Shown: in pieces, positions 9,451-17,714 of the stretch
How the letters are laid out: the number at the start of each line of letters is the position of its first letter
Position numbering within the stretch: position 1 is the first letter of the stretch
NCBI GenBank assembly: GCA_937924355.1
Contig: CALDSY010000155.1
Coordinates: 1-34,795, forward strand
Source of the DNA: an uncultured Caulobacterales bacterium
Lineage (GTDB): Bacteria; Pseudomonadota; Alphaproteobacteria; Caulobacterales; Maricaulaceae
Direction of reading: 5' to 3'
Length of the DNA stretch: 34,795 bases
Notes under the pieces: model-generated
Told to the model about the DNA's origin: nothing
Database searches by the model: none
What the model saw: only the letters and a program-made list of their open reading frames with translations
Position numbers and translations under genes: made by a program

Positions 9451-10707
9451 ATGCGATTAAATGAACTGAGTGATAATCCCGGAGCAACCAAGCCGCGCAC
9501 CCGCGTCGGTCGTGGTGTGGGTTCCGGCAAAGGTAAAACCGCTGGTCGCGGTGTTAAAGGTCAGAAGTCCCGTTCAGGTGTTGCCATTAAAGGCTTCGAA
9601 GGCGGACAAATGCCTATTCACATGCGTCTGCCAAAGCGGGGCTTCAACAAGCCGAACCGTAAAAAGTGGACCGAGCTGTCTATCGCCAATCTCGAACGCG
9701 CTATTCAGCGCGGCAAGCTGGACTTGAAAAAGCCGGTTGATGCGGAAGCTCTAGTCAAGGCTGGCGTTATCCGTCGTGCCAATGACGGTGTGCGTCTCAT
9801 CGGCGGCGGTGAGCTGTCCAAAGCTGTCAATCTGGTTGTTTCTGGCGCAACGCCGGGTGCCACCAAGATCGTAGAAAAAGCCAAGGGATCTGTTGAAGTC
9901 ACAGAAGCCAAGCCGGCGCGCGCCAAAAAGGATGCCGATGCGGCGCCTAAGGCCAAGAAGGCGGCACCTGCGAAGAAGCCCGCTGAACCGAAAAAGGCCC
10001 CCGCACCGAAAGCTGAGCCAAAGCCGGCTGCTAAGGCAGCGCCCGCTGCGCCCAAGGCCGCAGCGCCTAAAGTGCTCTACACAGATGGCCCGACAGACGG
10101 TGAACCTGATGATCTGAAAAAGATTAAGGGTATTGGGCCAAAGTTCGAAGGTGATCTGAACAGCAAAGGTATCTATTACTACCGCCAGATCGCGGCTTGG
10201 AAGCCGTCGGATGTGGAAATGGTTGAAGGCATTATAGACTCCTTCCCAGGCCGGATCGAACGGGATGAGTGGATTAAGCAGGCTGCAGGCCTGGCGGATG
10301 GTGCGGCGCCTCGCGCCATGAAGGCTAAGCCAGATGCGCCGAAAGCGAAATCTAAGTCTAAATCTGCTGGTGACTACGACAAGCACATTCCATATTTCGA
10401 CAATATCAAAGAGAAGTATGACGCCAAGGCTGATGAAGCTGTCGTTATGACCATCACCAAATATCTGGGTGCCTCTCTGAACGATCGCGATGCGAAATAT
10501 GTTGCCTGTGGTGACGAGACCGAACGCAATACGGTTCGGGATGCTTTCTTGAAAAAGAAACTGGGTCTGAAGGACGACAATGAGGTCCTGGATGCCAAGG
10601 TCATGGCCGTTTGTGACGAGATGAAAGCTGCTAAGCAGCGCATGAAAGATCGTGTGACTTTCTATTATCTGCTCGCCAAAAACGAAGGCAAGCTAGGCGA
10701 TCTTTAG
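9451..10707 (+). CDS. rplO: 50S ribosomal protein L15 fused to HhH and DUF2853-like domains
   Basis: Residues 1 to about 155 are a complete L15 ([20 protein letters not shown], then [19 protein letters not shown]). L15 is usually 145-165 aa; this one is 418. It continues through an Ala/Pro/Lys-rich linker (about 155-210) into a helix-hairpin-helix domain at about 220-285 ([17 protein letters not shown], then [12 protein letters not shown]). That domain resembles the tail on NuoE and on L21 of some alphaproteobacteria. A second linker leads to residues 309-418, which look like DUF2853 ([20 protein letters not shown], then [12 protein letters not shown]). The frame is continuous and codon use does not change visibly. 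Domain assignments of the tail are from memory of the families; the L15 call itself is certain. Confidence 0.96.
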   Translation: MRLNELSDNPGATKPRTRVGRGVGSGKGKTAGRGVKGQKSRSGVAIKGFEGGQMPIHMRLPKRGFNKPNRKKWTELSIANLERAIQRGKLDLKKPVDAEALVKAGVIRRANDGVRLIGGGELSKAVNLVVSGATPGATKIVEKAKGSVEVTEAKPARAKKDADAAPKAKKAAPAKKPAEPKKAPAPKAEPKPAAKAAPAAPKAAAPKVLYTDGPTDGEPDDLKKIKGIGPKFEGDLNSKGIYYYRQIAAWKPSDVEMVEGIIDSFPGRIERDEWIKQAAGLADGAAPRAMKAKPDAPKAKSKSKSAGDYDKHIPYFDNIKEKYDAKADEAVVMTITKYLGASLNDRDAKYVACGDETERNTVRDAFLKKKLGLKDDNEVLDAKVMAVCDEMKAAKQRMKDRVTFYYLLAKNEGKLGDL

Positions 10708-10724
10708 GGAGCGCCTTTAAATCT

Positions 10725-10758
10725 GAAGTTAGGCCCCCATATGGGAGCCTATAACTTC
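10725..10758 (+). other. Intergenic hairpin between rplO and secY
   Basis: Outer arms GAAGTTA (10725-10731) and TAACTTC (10752-10758), middle arms GGC/GCC, and an inner palindrome CCCATATGGG (10736-10745) stack into one long hairpin with a 2-base bulge. No T-run follows, so it is not a classic terminator. It fills half of the 67-bp gap before secY, the longest gap within the spc part, and may be an mRNA processing or stability element. Confidence 0.6.
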
Positions 10759-10774
10759 ATAACGGGACAACATA

Positions 10775-12175
10775 ATGGTTTCAGCTTCTGAACAACTCGC
10801 CAGAAACGTATCCTGGGGAACGTTTGCCAAGGCTAAAGAGCTTCAGCAGCGACTCCTATTTACCCTATTCGTACTTATTCTTTACCGCCTTGGGACCTTT
10901 ATTCCGGTTCCGGGCGTGAACGTTCAGGCCTTTGCGGAGACCATGAACGGATCTAATTTCGGGGGTCTGTTTGATCGCCTGAACATGTTTGCAGGGGGCG
11001 CGGTCGAACGTATGGCCGTTTTTGCCCTTAATGTTATGCCCTATATCTCTGCGTCGATTATCATGACGCTGATGAAAGGCTCGATCCCGTCGCTCAAAGA
11101 GCTCGACAAGGAAGGGCAGCAAGGGCGAAAACAAATCAATCAGTATACAAGATACCTCACAGTCTTCTTGGCGGCTTTCCAAGCTTACGCTATTGCCAAA
11201 GCATTACAGGGCTCAACCGCGTCGGTGAACGGCGAAGTTGTTCCGGTTGTAATGAATCCTGGCCTGTTTTTTGAGGCCAGCACGGTCATTACCCTTGTGG
11301 GCGGCACAATGTTGCTCATGTGGTTAGGTGAGCAGGTGACGGCGCGCGGCGTGGGTAACGGTGTATCCTTGATCATTTTCGCTGGTATTGTCGCGGAATT
11401 ACCCCGCGCGATCGGCCAGGTCTTGCAGCTCAACCAATCTGGCGGCCTGTCCGGTGGAAGTATCGCCTTTATTATCTTCCTATTCGTGGCACTTTCCGTG
11501 CTCATTGTATTCGTGGAACGAGCGCAAAGGCGATTACTGGTGCAATATCCCAAACGGCAAATGGCCGGCGGTAAAACATTTGGCGGCGAAAGCTCCTTCC
11601 TGCCGCTAAAGCTGAACACGCCGGGCGTTATTCCGCCAATCTTCGCCAGTGCCTTGATCATGTTACCAACAACAGCTGGTGGTATTGTTCTGGCGAACCA
11701 GACACAAAACGGGGGTGAGGCCAGCGAATGGTTGACAACTGTTATGGCTTGGCTGGGTTACGGGCAGAATGGATATCTGATCCTTTATGGTCTTTTGATT
11801 GTCTTCTTCTGTTTCTTCTATGTGCCTTATGTCTTCAAGCCTGAGGACGTGGCCGACAATCTTCGCAAAAATGGCGGCTTCCTGCCGGGCGTCCGCCCGG
11901 GCGAAGCGACAGCCAACCGCTTGTCATATGTTCTGTCCCGGCTGACATTCATCGGAGCGCTTTACGTGGCCTTTGTTTGTGTGGTGCCTGAAATCGTTAT
12001 CGCCAGAAGTGCAGGCGCGATCCCGGCATCCGTCGCCATGTTGATCGGCGGCATGAGCCTGTTGATTATCGTTTCGGTGACACTGGATACAGTGTCGCAA
12101 ATCCAGTCGCATCTGATCGCGCACCAATATGAGGGACTGATCAAGAAGTCCCGCATGCGCCGGAAAAAGAAATAG
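10775..12175 (+). CDS. secY: Protein translocase subunit SecY
   Basis: A 466-residue polytopic membrane protein with the SecY signatures: the N-terminal LGTFIPVPGVNVQAF segment, the plug and TM2 region with ALNVMPYISASIIMTLMKG, and the cytoplasmic loop VFVERAQRRLLVQYPKRQ, with GVIPPIFASALIMLP further on. SecY forms the protein-conducting channel with SecE and SecG in the inner membrane. Its length exceeds E. coli SecY (443 aa) through loop insertions. It follows rplO as usual in spc operons, and adk follows after 12 bp. Confidence 0.98.
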   Translation: MVSASEQLARNVSWGTFAKAKELQQRLLFTLFVLILYRLGTFIPVPGVNVQAFAETMNGSNFGGLFDRLNMFAGGAVERMAVFALNVMPYISASIIMTLMKGSIPSLKELDKEGQQGRKQINQYTRYLTVFLAAFQAYAIAKALQGSTASVNGEVVPVVMNPGLFFEASTVITLVGGTMLLMWLGEQVTARGVGNGVSLIIFAGIVAELPRAIGQVLQLNQSGGLSGGSIAFIIFLFVALSVLIVFVERAQRRLLVQYPKRQMAGGKTFGGESSFLPLKLNTPGVIPPIFASALIMLPTTAGGIVLANQTQNGGEASEWLTTVMAWLGYGQNGYLILYGLLIVFFCFFYVPYVFKPEDVADNLRKNGGFLPGVRPGEATANRLSYVLSRLTFIGALYVAFVCVVPEIVIARSAGAIPASVAMLIGGMSLLIIVSVTLDTVSQIQSHLIAHQYEGLIKKSRMRRKKK

Positions 12176-12187
12176 AGGTTGATAGCA

Positions 12188-12808
12188 ATGAACCTCGTAC
12201 TCTTCGGACCGCCGGCCGCTGGTAAAGGCACACAAGCTAAAAAGCTGGTGACTGATCGCGGCCTCATCCAATTGTCGACGGGTGATATGCTGCGCGCGGC
12301 GCGCGCCTCTGGCTCTGATCTGGGTAAACAGGTTGCGGAAATCATGGATACGGGCGGACTGGTTTCTGATGAGATCGTGATTGCCTTGATCGAAGAGCAA
12401 CTGGACAATAACCCCAATGCGGCCGGATTTATCTTTGATGGTTTCCCGCGGACACTCCCACAGGCTGAAGCATTGGATGCCTCGCTGAAGTCACGAAATC
12501 AAAAGGTTGATTGTGTGATCCGTCTGTGTGTCGAGGATGCGTCCATTATCAACCGCATCGGTGCAAGATTTGAAAAACAGGGTCGTCCCGACGACAATCC
12601 TGAAACTTTCAAGAAACGCCTAGAAGCCTATCACACCAATACGGCGCCGCTCCTGCCTTACTATTCCAAGCAAGGCAAGCTGACCGAGGTAGACGGCATG
12701 GCGGATATAGATACGGTCGCGAGCTCTATTGCCCGCGTCCTGGATACAAATGGCAATGGGAAACAGGTTGAGAAACCCTCATTCTGGGCTCGATTGTTTG
12801 GACGTTAA
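12188..12808 (+). CDS. adk: Adenylate kinase
   Basis: A 206-residue enzyme catalysing ATP + AMP to 2 ADP. The P-loop GPPAAGKGTQ is at residues 7-16, then STGDMLRAA and the AMP-site motif FDGFPRTLPQAEAL. The start at 12188 gives MNLVLFGPP; an upstream TTG in frame is less likely because AGAGG lies at good distance from the ATG. The LID is the short type (RIGARFEKQGRPDDNPETF) with no zinc cysteines, typical of alphaproteobacteria. A C-terminal extension (KPSFWARLFGR) is unusual in composition. The secY-adk order is common. Confidence 0.97.
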   Translation: MNLVLFGPPAAGKGTQAKKLVTDRGLIQLSTGDMLRAARASGSDLGKQVAEIMDTGGLVSDEIVIALIEEQLDNNPNAAGFIFDGFPRTLPQAEALDASLKSRNQKVDCVIRLCVEDASIINRIGARFEKQGRPDDNPETFKKRLEAYHTNTAPLLPYYSKQGKLTEVDGMADIDTVASSIARVLDTNGNGKQVEKPSFWARLFGR

Positions 12809-12826
12809 ATAAGCCTTAAATCCCGC

Positions 12827-12855
12827 TTGACTCTGCGGGGTATGGGGACTAGTGA
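12827..12855 (+). promoter_or_regulatory. Candidate promoter for the rpsM-rplQ operon
   Basis: TTGACT (12827-12832) is followed after 17 bases by TAGTGA (12850-12855). The -35 is good and the -10 poor by E. coli standards, but GACTAG resembles the GCTANA-type -10 of Caulobacter. It lies in the 150-bp gap between adk and rpsM, the largest gap in the ribosomal cluster, where a start for the alpha operon is expected. The gap also holds a small CCGC/GCGG hairpin near 12858-12871. Confidence 0.4.
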
Positions 12856-12958
12856 AGCCGCTTTCACGCGGATGTTGAAGACAGGCCGCCCCTTTTGCGT
12901 GGCGAAATGGGACTCGCTTCAATATCAGTAAGAAGAGCGAATTTTGAGGAGGCCGATT

Positions 12959-13327
12959 GTGGCACGTATTGCGGGTGTAAACATTCCCACAAATAAGCGC
13001 GTAGTGATCGCGTTGACATATATATACGGTATTGGTCCGGCCATCTCACAGGCAATCTGTGAAAAGGTTGGCATTGCCGCTGAACGTCGCGTCAATGAAT
13101 TGACAGATGCAGAAATTCTGCGGATCCGTGAAACCATTGATGCTGAGTTTCAGGTCGAAGGTGACCTGCGCCGGGAGCGCAACCAGAACATCAAGCGTTT
13201 GATGGATATGGGTAATTATCGCGGCCTGCGCCACCGTCGTGGTCTGCCAGTTCGTGGTCAGCGCACACATACTAATGCTCGTACTCGTAAGGGTCCAGCC
13301 AAGCCGATCGCCGGCAAGAAGAAGTAG
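12959..13327 (+). CDS. rpsM: 30S ribosomal protein S13
   Basis: A 122-residue S13 starting at GTG ([14 protein letters not shown]). The start is set by a perfect AGGAGG at 12947-12952, six bases upstream; longer in-frame starts would destroy that site. [20 protein letters not shown] and the basic C terminus [12 protein letters not shown] are intact. S13 contacts P-site tRNA and bridges to the 50S subunit. Confidence 0.98.
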   Translation: MARIAGVNIPTNKRVVIALTYIYGIGPAISQAICEKVGIAAERRVNELTDAEILRIRETIDAEFQVEGDLRRERNQNIKRLMDMGNYRGLRHRRGLPVRGQRTHTNARTRKGPAKPIAGKKK

Positions 13328-13338
13328 AGGGCTAGACA

Positions 13339-13728
13339 ATGGCAAAAGAACCAGGTCGCGTCCGCCGTGCGGATCGCAAGAATATCACATCCGGCGTTGC
13401 CCATGTGAATTCGACTTTTAACAATACAATGATCACCATTACGGATGCCCAGGGCAATACTGTATCTTGGTGTTCAGCGGGTGCGATGGGCTTTAAAGGC
13501 TCCAGAAAGTCAACGCCTTACGCCGCTCAGGTGGCTGCTGAGGAAGCCGCTCGCAAAGCGGCCGAGCACGGCATGACAACTCTGGAAGTCAACGTCAACG
13601 GTCCAGGCTCCGGTCGTGAAAGTGCTGTACGTGCACTGCAAGCGGCGGGATTCACAATCACAACAATCCGTGACGTAACACCGATACCGCATAACGGTTG
13701 CCGCCCCCCAAAGCGTCGCCGCGTATAA
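13339..13728 (+). CDS. rpsK: 30S ribosomal protein S11
   Basis: A 129-residue S11 with [38 protein letters not shown] and the C-terminal [17 protein letters not shown]11 lies on the 30S platform near the E site. The C-terminal HNGCRPPK motif is the universal family signature. It follows rpsM by 11 bp, and rpsD is absent between rpsK and rpoA, as is normal in alphaproteobacteria. Confidence 0.98.
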   Translation: MAKEPGRVRRADRKNITSGVAHVNSTFNNTMITITDAQGNTVSWCSAGAMGFKGSRKSTPYAAQVAAEEAARKAAEHGMTTLEVNVNGPGSGRESAVRALQAAGFTITTIRDVTPIPHNGCRPPKRRRV

Positions 13729-13733
13729 AGTTT

Positions 13734-13786
13734 TTCCGAGACGTCGGAAGACAACCTATTTTTCGAGCGGACAGCAAGGTCCGACA
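13734..13786 (+). other. Two small hairpins between rpsK and rpoA
   Basis: TTCCGA (13734-13739) pairs with TCGGAA (13744-13749) around a GACG tetraloop, and CGGAC/GTCCG (about 13769-13784) forms a second 5-bp stem. There is no long T-run directly after either. They occupy most of the 79-bp gap and could tune rpoA levels or mark an RNA cleavage site. Confidence 0.4.
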
Positions 13787-13807
13787 TTTGCTTAAAGAGG
13801 CAAGACT

Positions 13808-14824
13808 GTGATTGAAAAAAACTGGCAAGAACTTATTCGTCCCATCAATCCGGAAATCATCCCGGGCCGTGAGCCGGAACGCTTTGCAACCATTACGGCT
13901 GAACCGCTAGAGCGTGGTTTTGGTATGACGCTGGGGAATTCCCTGCGCCGCGTATTGCTTTCGTCTCTGCAAGGGGCGGCGGTTAGCGCTGTTCAAATCG
14001 ATGGTGTCGTACACGAGTTCACATCCATTCAAGGTGTACGCGAAGACGTCACCAATATCGTTCTGAACCTGAAAGACCTGGCTGTGCGCATGCACTCAGA
14101 AGGTCCAAAGCGTCTTCTGCTGAAGAAATTAGGATCTGGTCCAGTGACTGGTGCTGATATCGAAGAAACAGCTGATGTTGAAATCCTCAATCCAGAGCAC
14201 GTTATTTGTACCATGGATGAAGGCACAGAGCTTCGCATGGAGCTGACGGTCACAACCGGTAAAGGGTATGTGCCCGCTGCTGCTTCCCGCCCAGAAGATG
14301 CGCCGATCGGTTTGATTTCCATCGATGCGCTGTATTCACCGGTCAAACGAGTTTCTTATCGCGTTGAAGACACACGCGAAGGTCAGGTGCTCGATTATGA
14401 TAAACTGTACATCGACATTGAAACCAATGGTGCTGTGACACCGGAAGACGCCGTGGCTGTGGCCGCTCGTATTCTCCAGGATCAATTCCAGGTCTTCGTC
14501 AACTTTGACGATCCAGAAGACAGTGTCCGCGAAGCTGACAAGCCGGAACTGGACTTCAACCCGGCTCTGCTGCGCAAGGTCGAAGAGTTGGAACTATCTG
14601 TCCGTTCTGCCAACTGCTTGAAGAACGACAATATCGTTTACATCGGCGACCTTATTCAGAAGTCAGAGTCGGAGATGCTCCGCACGCCAAACTTCGGTCG
14701 CAAGTCCTTGAACGAGATCAAGGAAGTTCTGGCCGCTATGGGTCTGCATCTGGGTATGGATGCGCCAAATTGGCCGCCGGAAAACATCGAAGAGCTTGCT
14801 AAAAAATATGACGACCGGATTTAA
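13808..14824 (+). CDS. rpoA: RNA polymerase alpha subunit
   Basis: A 338-residue alpha subunit starting at GTG ([12 protein letters not shown]) after AAAGAGG. The N-terminal dimerisation domain holds [20 protein letters not shown], the alpha-family signature needed for core assembly. The C-terminal domain (about 255-330) contains [19 protein letters not shown] and [13 protein letters not shown], which include the residues that bind UP-element DNA and activators. Length is normal. Confidence 0.99.
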   Translation: MIEKNWQELIRPINPEIIPGREPERFATITAEPLERGFGMTLGNSLRRVLLSSLQGAAVSAVQIDGVVHEFTSIQGVREDVTNIVLNLKDLAVRMHSEGPKRLLLKKLGSGPVTGADIEETADVEILNPEHVICTMDEGTELRMELTVTTGKGYVPAAASRPEDAPIGLISIDALYSPVKRVSYRVEDTREGQVLDYDKLYIDIETNGAVTPEDAVAVAARILQDQFQVFVNFDDPEDSVREADKPELDFNPALLRKVEELELSVRSANCLKNDNIVYIGDLIQKSESEMLRTPNFGRKSLNEIKEVLAAMGLHLGMDAPNWPPENIEELAKKYDDRI

Positions 14825-14853
14825 TCCAGGCCAGAGAATAAGAGGATAAAGCC

Positions 14854-15276
14854 ATGCGCCACCGCATTGCACACCGTAAACTAAACCGCACGTCATCGCA
14901 CCGTAAAGCGATGTTCGCCAATATGGCGTCGAGCCTGATCGAGCACGAGCAGATCGTGACGACTGTGCCAAAGGCCAAAGAGCTGCGTCCATTCGTAGAA
15001 AAGCTGGTCACCCTCGCCAAAAAGGGGGATCTGAATTCCCGCCGTCTGGCCATATCGCGCACGCGCAATAAAGAGATGACCAAGAAACTCTTTGATGTGC
15101 TGGGTCCTCGCTATGCCGAGCGTCAGGGCGGTTATATTCGCATCATGAAAGCGGGTTTTCGCTATGGCGACAATGCACCCATGGCGGTCATCGAATTTGT
15201 TGATCGCGACGAGAGTGCCAAAGGTGCTGCAGACCGCGCCCGTGTAGCAGCCGAAGAGGCTTCTGAGGACGCATAG
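14854..15276 (+). CDS. rplQ: 50S ribosomal protein L17
   Basis: A 140-residue L17 ([20 protein letters not shown], then LITHEQIVTT-like segment as [19 protein letters not shown] and [20 protein letters not shown]). The last gene of the cluster. A charged, Ala/Glu-rich tail of about 20 residues extends past the core. A strong terminator follows after 24 bp. Confidence 0.98.
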   Translation: MRHRIAHRKLNRTSSHRKAMFANMASSLIEHEQIVTTVPKAKELRPFVEKLVTLAKKGDLNSRRLAISRTRNKEMTKKLFDVLGPRYAERQGGYIRIMKAGFRYGDNAPMAVIEFVDRDESAKGAADRARVAAEEASEDA

Positions 15277-15300
15277 GCGCGCTTCATATCAAGTTTCAAG

Positions 15301-15328
15301 AAGCCCGGCCATGAGCCGGGTTTTTTTT
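15301..15328 (+). terminator. Rho-independent terminator ending the ribosomal cluster
   Basis: CCCGGC (15304-15309) and GCCGGG (15315-15320) pair around a CATGA loop, extended by AAG against the first T residues, and eight T follow. It closes the rpsM-rplQ transcript. Confidence 0.93.
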
Positions 15329-15382
15329 ATAAATAATTGATGAAAACTTGATCCGACATCACTGCTGTGTCGTAACTAGTTT

Positions 15383-15434
15383 GAGGTTAGTAAAATTACT
15401 TACATTTTCTGCAGCGCAGTACCAATCTAACCTC
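15383..15434 (+). repeat. Inverted repeat upstream of the carbonic anhydrase gene
   Basis: GAGGTTAG (15383-15390) and CTAACCTC (15427-15434) are perfect 8-bp arms 36 bases apart. A smaller CTGC-AGC-GCAG hairpin (15409-15419) lies inside. The repeat ends 36 bases before the lipoprotein start, so it could be an operator or a leader structure. Confidence 0.5.
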
Positions 15435-15470
15435 TGGTATTGTTGCTGCACCAAATTGTGAGAGCGTATC

Positions 15471-16331
15471 ATGAGAAACAATTTAATCATTTCGACCGCT
15501 GCTTTAGCAGCCCTTGTTTTGGCCGGATGTAAAGGCGAGACAACAACGGACAAAGCAAAGCCAGACGCTGCAGACAAGGCCCAAGTGGAAGCCACTGCCT
15601 CTGCGGAGCTGTGTACGGATATGGGGCCACAAACCCCGCGAGACATCACTTTCAAGGCCGGGAAGAACATGACGAAATTCCCTATGGCCCCGAACTACCG
15701 GAAGCTGAACCTGTGTAATATTCACACCCATACCAATGCCGAACACAAAGGCCCGGGGTTTTCAACTTTCGTCAATAATTCGGATAATGGGGGCTACGCT
15801 TGTAATGACACAGACACACTTACCGATGCTCAGCTTATAGACCCGATGGGTGGCAAAGGCGCCTATAAGGGCGTAAAGCCCGGCGATACGATTGAAGTCC
15901 ACTGGGTGCATACATCCTGCGATATCACACCCGGTCCAACTCTGGGTTCGTGCTTGTCTGATACGTGTTCAGACCCATTACTGCGGGTTGAAACGCAGGT
16001 ATTCCTCGTGGTCAATGATCCTGACAATGCCTATGATTTCACCAAGCTGGCGTATGGCGGAACGCAGCGCAACGGCTTCCATCAGGCCATCAAGATCCCG
16101 AATGATACCGGCAAACCGGTTGTCTTTCGCGGTTCGACAACGGGCCCGAAATACACACAATCCGTCTGTTCCCCTATGAAAGTCACATGGTCGGTCAGGC
16201 CACAGTGTGCCCGCGTGGATATTAGCTCTCTGCATAAATGGGCGTCAGAGGGCAATGTGTTTAACGAGACGAAATCCCACGGTGTTCGCCAGCTGGTGAC
16301 CGCCCCGGAACTGATCTCGCCAATTCGATAA
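15471..16331 (+). CDS. Delta-class carbonic anhydrase-like lipoprotein
   Basis: A 286-residue protein. Residues 1-20 are a lipoprotein signal with lipobox LAGC (Cys20), followed by a Lys/Asp/Thr-rich linker to about 45. The body matches the delta carbonic anhydrase-like family (Pfam CA_like) as I recall it: LCNIHTHTNAEHKGPGF at 81-97 and IEVHWVHTSC at 141-150. By analogy with alpha carbonic anhydrases, His85, His87 and His144 are the likely metal ligands, with Glu91 or Thr residues in the second shell. Cysteines at 82, 111, 150, 161, 166, 233 and 246 suggest disulfides, fitting a periplasmic location. The expected reaction is CO2 + H2O to bicarbonate and a proton. It stands alone between the ribosomal terminator and its own terminator. 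Family call is from memory; activity is unproven. Confidence 0.75.
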   Translation: MRNNLIISTAALAALVLAGCKGETTTDKAKPDAADKAQVEATASAELCTDMGPQTPRDITFKAGKNMTKFPMAPNYRKLNLCNIHTHTNAEHKGPGFSTFVNNSDNGGYACNDTDTLTDAQLIDPMGGKGAYKGVKPGDTIEVHWVHTSCDITPGPTLGSCLSDTCSDPLLRVETQVFLVVNDPDNAYDFTKLAYGGTQRNGFHQAIKIPNDTGKPVVFRGSTTGPKYTQSVCSPMKVTWSVRPQCARVDISSLHKWASEGNVFNETKSHGVRQLVTAPELISPIR

Positions 16332-16337
16332 ACCCCA

Positions 16338-16368
16338 ACTCGGCGGGGTCCGCCCCGCCAGTTTTTTA
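16338..16368 (+). terminator. Terminator after the carbonic anhydrase gene
   Basis: GGCGGGG (16342-16348) and CCCCGCC (16353-16359) form a 7-bp GC stem with a TCCG loop, extended by ACT/AGT across a bulged C and followed by a run of T. The T-run overlaps the stop codon of the convergent acetyltransferase gene. Confidence 0.88.
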
Positions 16369-16911
16369 TTTGTATCTTTCGGCCCGGTATAGAACATGTA
16401 ATGACAGCGGGTCGTCTTTATCCAAAGAAGGATGGGCAAAGTCACCCTCTACGACCTTGCACATACCTATTTTCTGCATGACCTTTTGCGAAGCTCGATT
16501 TTCCGGCACCGTAAATGACCAAATTTGATCCATGTCCCAATTAGCAAAAGCAAAGGCGAGCGCGGCTTTAGCACCTTCCGTGGCATAGCCTTGTCCCCAA
16601 AAATGACGGGCCAATCTCCAGCCGATCTCATAACCCGGTTTCGGAGCAGCAAACGGGGCGTCGAAATTGATAGCTCTAACGCCAATAAATCCCATAAATT
16701 CACCCGAAGATCTTAACTCTGCCGCCCAAAAGGCCGGCTCGTCTTTGGCATAAAGAGCCATTTGATCCTCGGCGGCCTGGTCGCATGCGGCTGTATCCCG
16801 CAATCCGCCCAGATATTTCATAACCTCAGGGTCTTGCCCCATTTGCGCAAAATGTGGTTTGTCCGTGTCTTGCCAATTTCTGATTATCAGGCGTTTAGTT
16901 TCAAACAACAT
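16366..16911 (-). CDS. GNAT family N-acetyltransferase (RimJ/RimL type)
   Basis: A 181-residue protein beginning MLFETKRLIIRNWQDTD, the classic opening of the Acetyltransf_3 (RimJ/RimL-like) GNAT group. YEIGWRLARHFWGQGYATEG holds the acetyl-CoA binding motif, and SQKVMQKIGM the C-terminal signature. These enzymes move acetyl groups from acetyl-CoA to protein N termini or small amines; the substrate cannot be read here. The start is the ATG at 16911; in-frame TTG codons upstream lack support. It converges on the carbonic anhydrase gene. Confidence 0.88.
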   Translation of the reverse strand: MLFETKRLIIRNWQDTDKPHFAQMGQDPEVMKYLGGLRDTAACDQAAEDQMALYAKDEPAFWAAELRSSGEFMGFIGVRAINFDAPFAAPKPGYEIGWRLARHFWGQGYATEGAKAALAFAFANWDMDQIWSFTVPENRASQKVMQKIGMCKVVEGDFAHPSLDKDDPLSLHVLYRAERYK

Positions 16912-17000
16912 ACGGTAATCTCTACAATCTCTCAAATTTTCTGGTACAAATAGTTGCGCGCCGTCATAATTTCAATCATCGCATTTGGAGAGAGGGAAAG

Positions 17001-17714
17001 ATGCGTCTGAGGAATGTTACCAAGAACGTAAAAGAGCAAAACTGGTTTGCGGTTTTCTTGGACTTCTTGATTGTCGTGTTGGGTGTTTTCATGGGCATTC
17101 AGCTAGGGAATTGGAATCAAGCCAGACAGGTCAAAGCATCTTTTGCAGAATCTAAGGCCCGCTTCGAGACGGAGAGTAAAGCCAATATCGAATCCGCTGA
17201 TATATTCTTGACATCCGTAGGAATTCGGCTCGAACAAGTTAAGGACGCCGTGAACGTTTTGCGGGACTGTAGACATGATGGGGACGCGCTTCAGAAAGTC
17301 GAAACGGGGATCAATGTCATTCGCGGCACAGGTTTTCTCAATATACGAACCACAGCTTTAGAAGCCCTCACAGGGAATGACGGGTTTCTTTCACTGATGA
17401 AAGAGAACAAGCGAGAAGCGCTCAAAGAATATGAGCGTAATGTTCAACAGACGCAAAAAACACTGGATTGGCTCGAGGAACTGCCATTTCGTCATCATAT
17501 CGAAGATCAGAATTATATTCAGTTTGGAGAACTAACAACGCCGCCGGCACTTAACGGCGCAAAAATACGACGCCTATCATTAAGTGCTGATCTTGGAGAG
17601 GCCTGTAAGGATAAGAATTTGTTGAAATCGTTCTACCTCTGGGAGCGGGCGTCGACATTCCAGCACTTGCGGGTGACACAGCTTAAAGAAAGACTTGAGG
17701 CTAATCTGGACTAG
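17001..17714 (+). CDS. DUF6090-like single-pass membrane protein
   Basis: A 237-residue protein with one membrane segment near the N terminus (about 16-33, FAVFLDFLIVVLGVFMGIQL) followed directly by GNWNQARQ, a combination typical of the DUF6090-type family, then a mostly helical soluble part. The function of that family is not known to me. GAGAGAGGGAAAG gives a ribosome site. Its last 14 coding bases overlap the end of the convergent CcmI-like gene. The A+T-richer base use than the ribosomal genes is mild. Confidence 0.7.
   Translation: MRLRNVTKNVKEQNWFAVFLDFLIVVLGVFMGIQLGNWNQARQVKASFAESKARFETESKANIESADIFLTSVGIRLEQVKDAVNVLRDCRHDGDALQKVETGINVIRGTGFLNIRTTALEALTGNDGFLSLMKENKREALKEYERNVQQTQKTLDWLEELPFRHHIEDQNYIQFGELTTPPALNGAKIRRLSLSADLGEACKDKNLLKSFYLWERASTFQHLRVTQLKERLEANLD

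Noticed and set aside
12188-12808. Adenylate kinase lacking LID zinc cysteines as a defect
   Set aside because: The short LID form is normal in alphaproteobacteria.
12809-12958. Missing rpmJ or infA between secY/adk and rpsM
   Set aside because: No such reading frame is present, and their absence here is common in this class, so it is not an anomaly.
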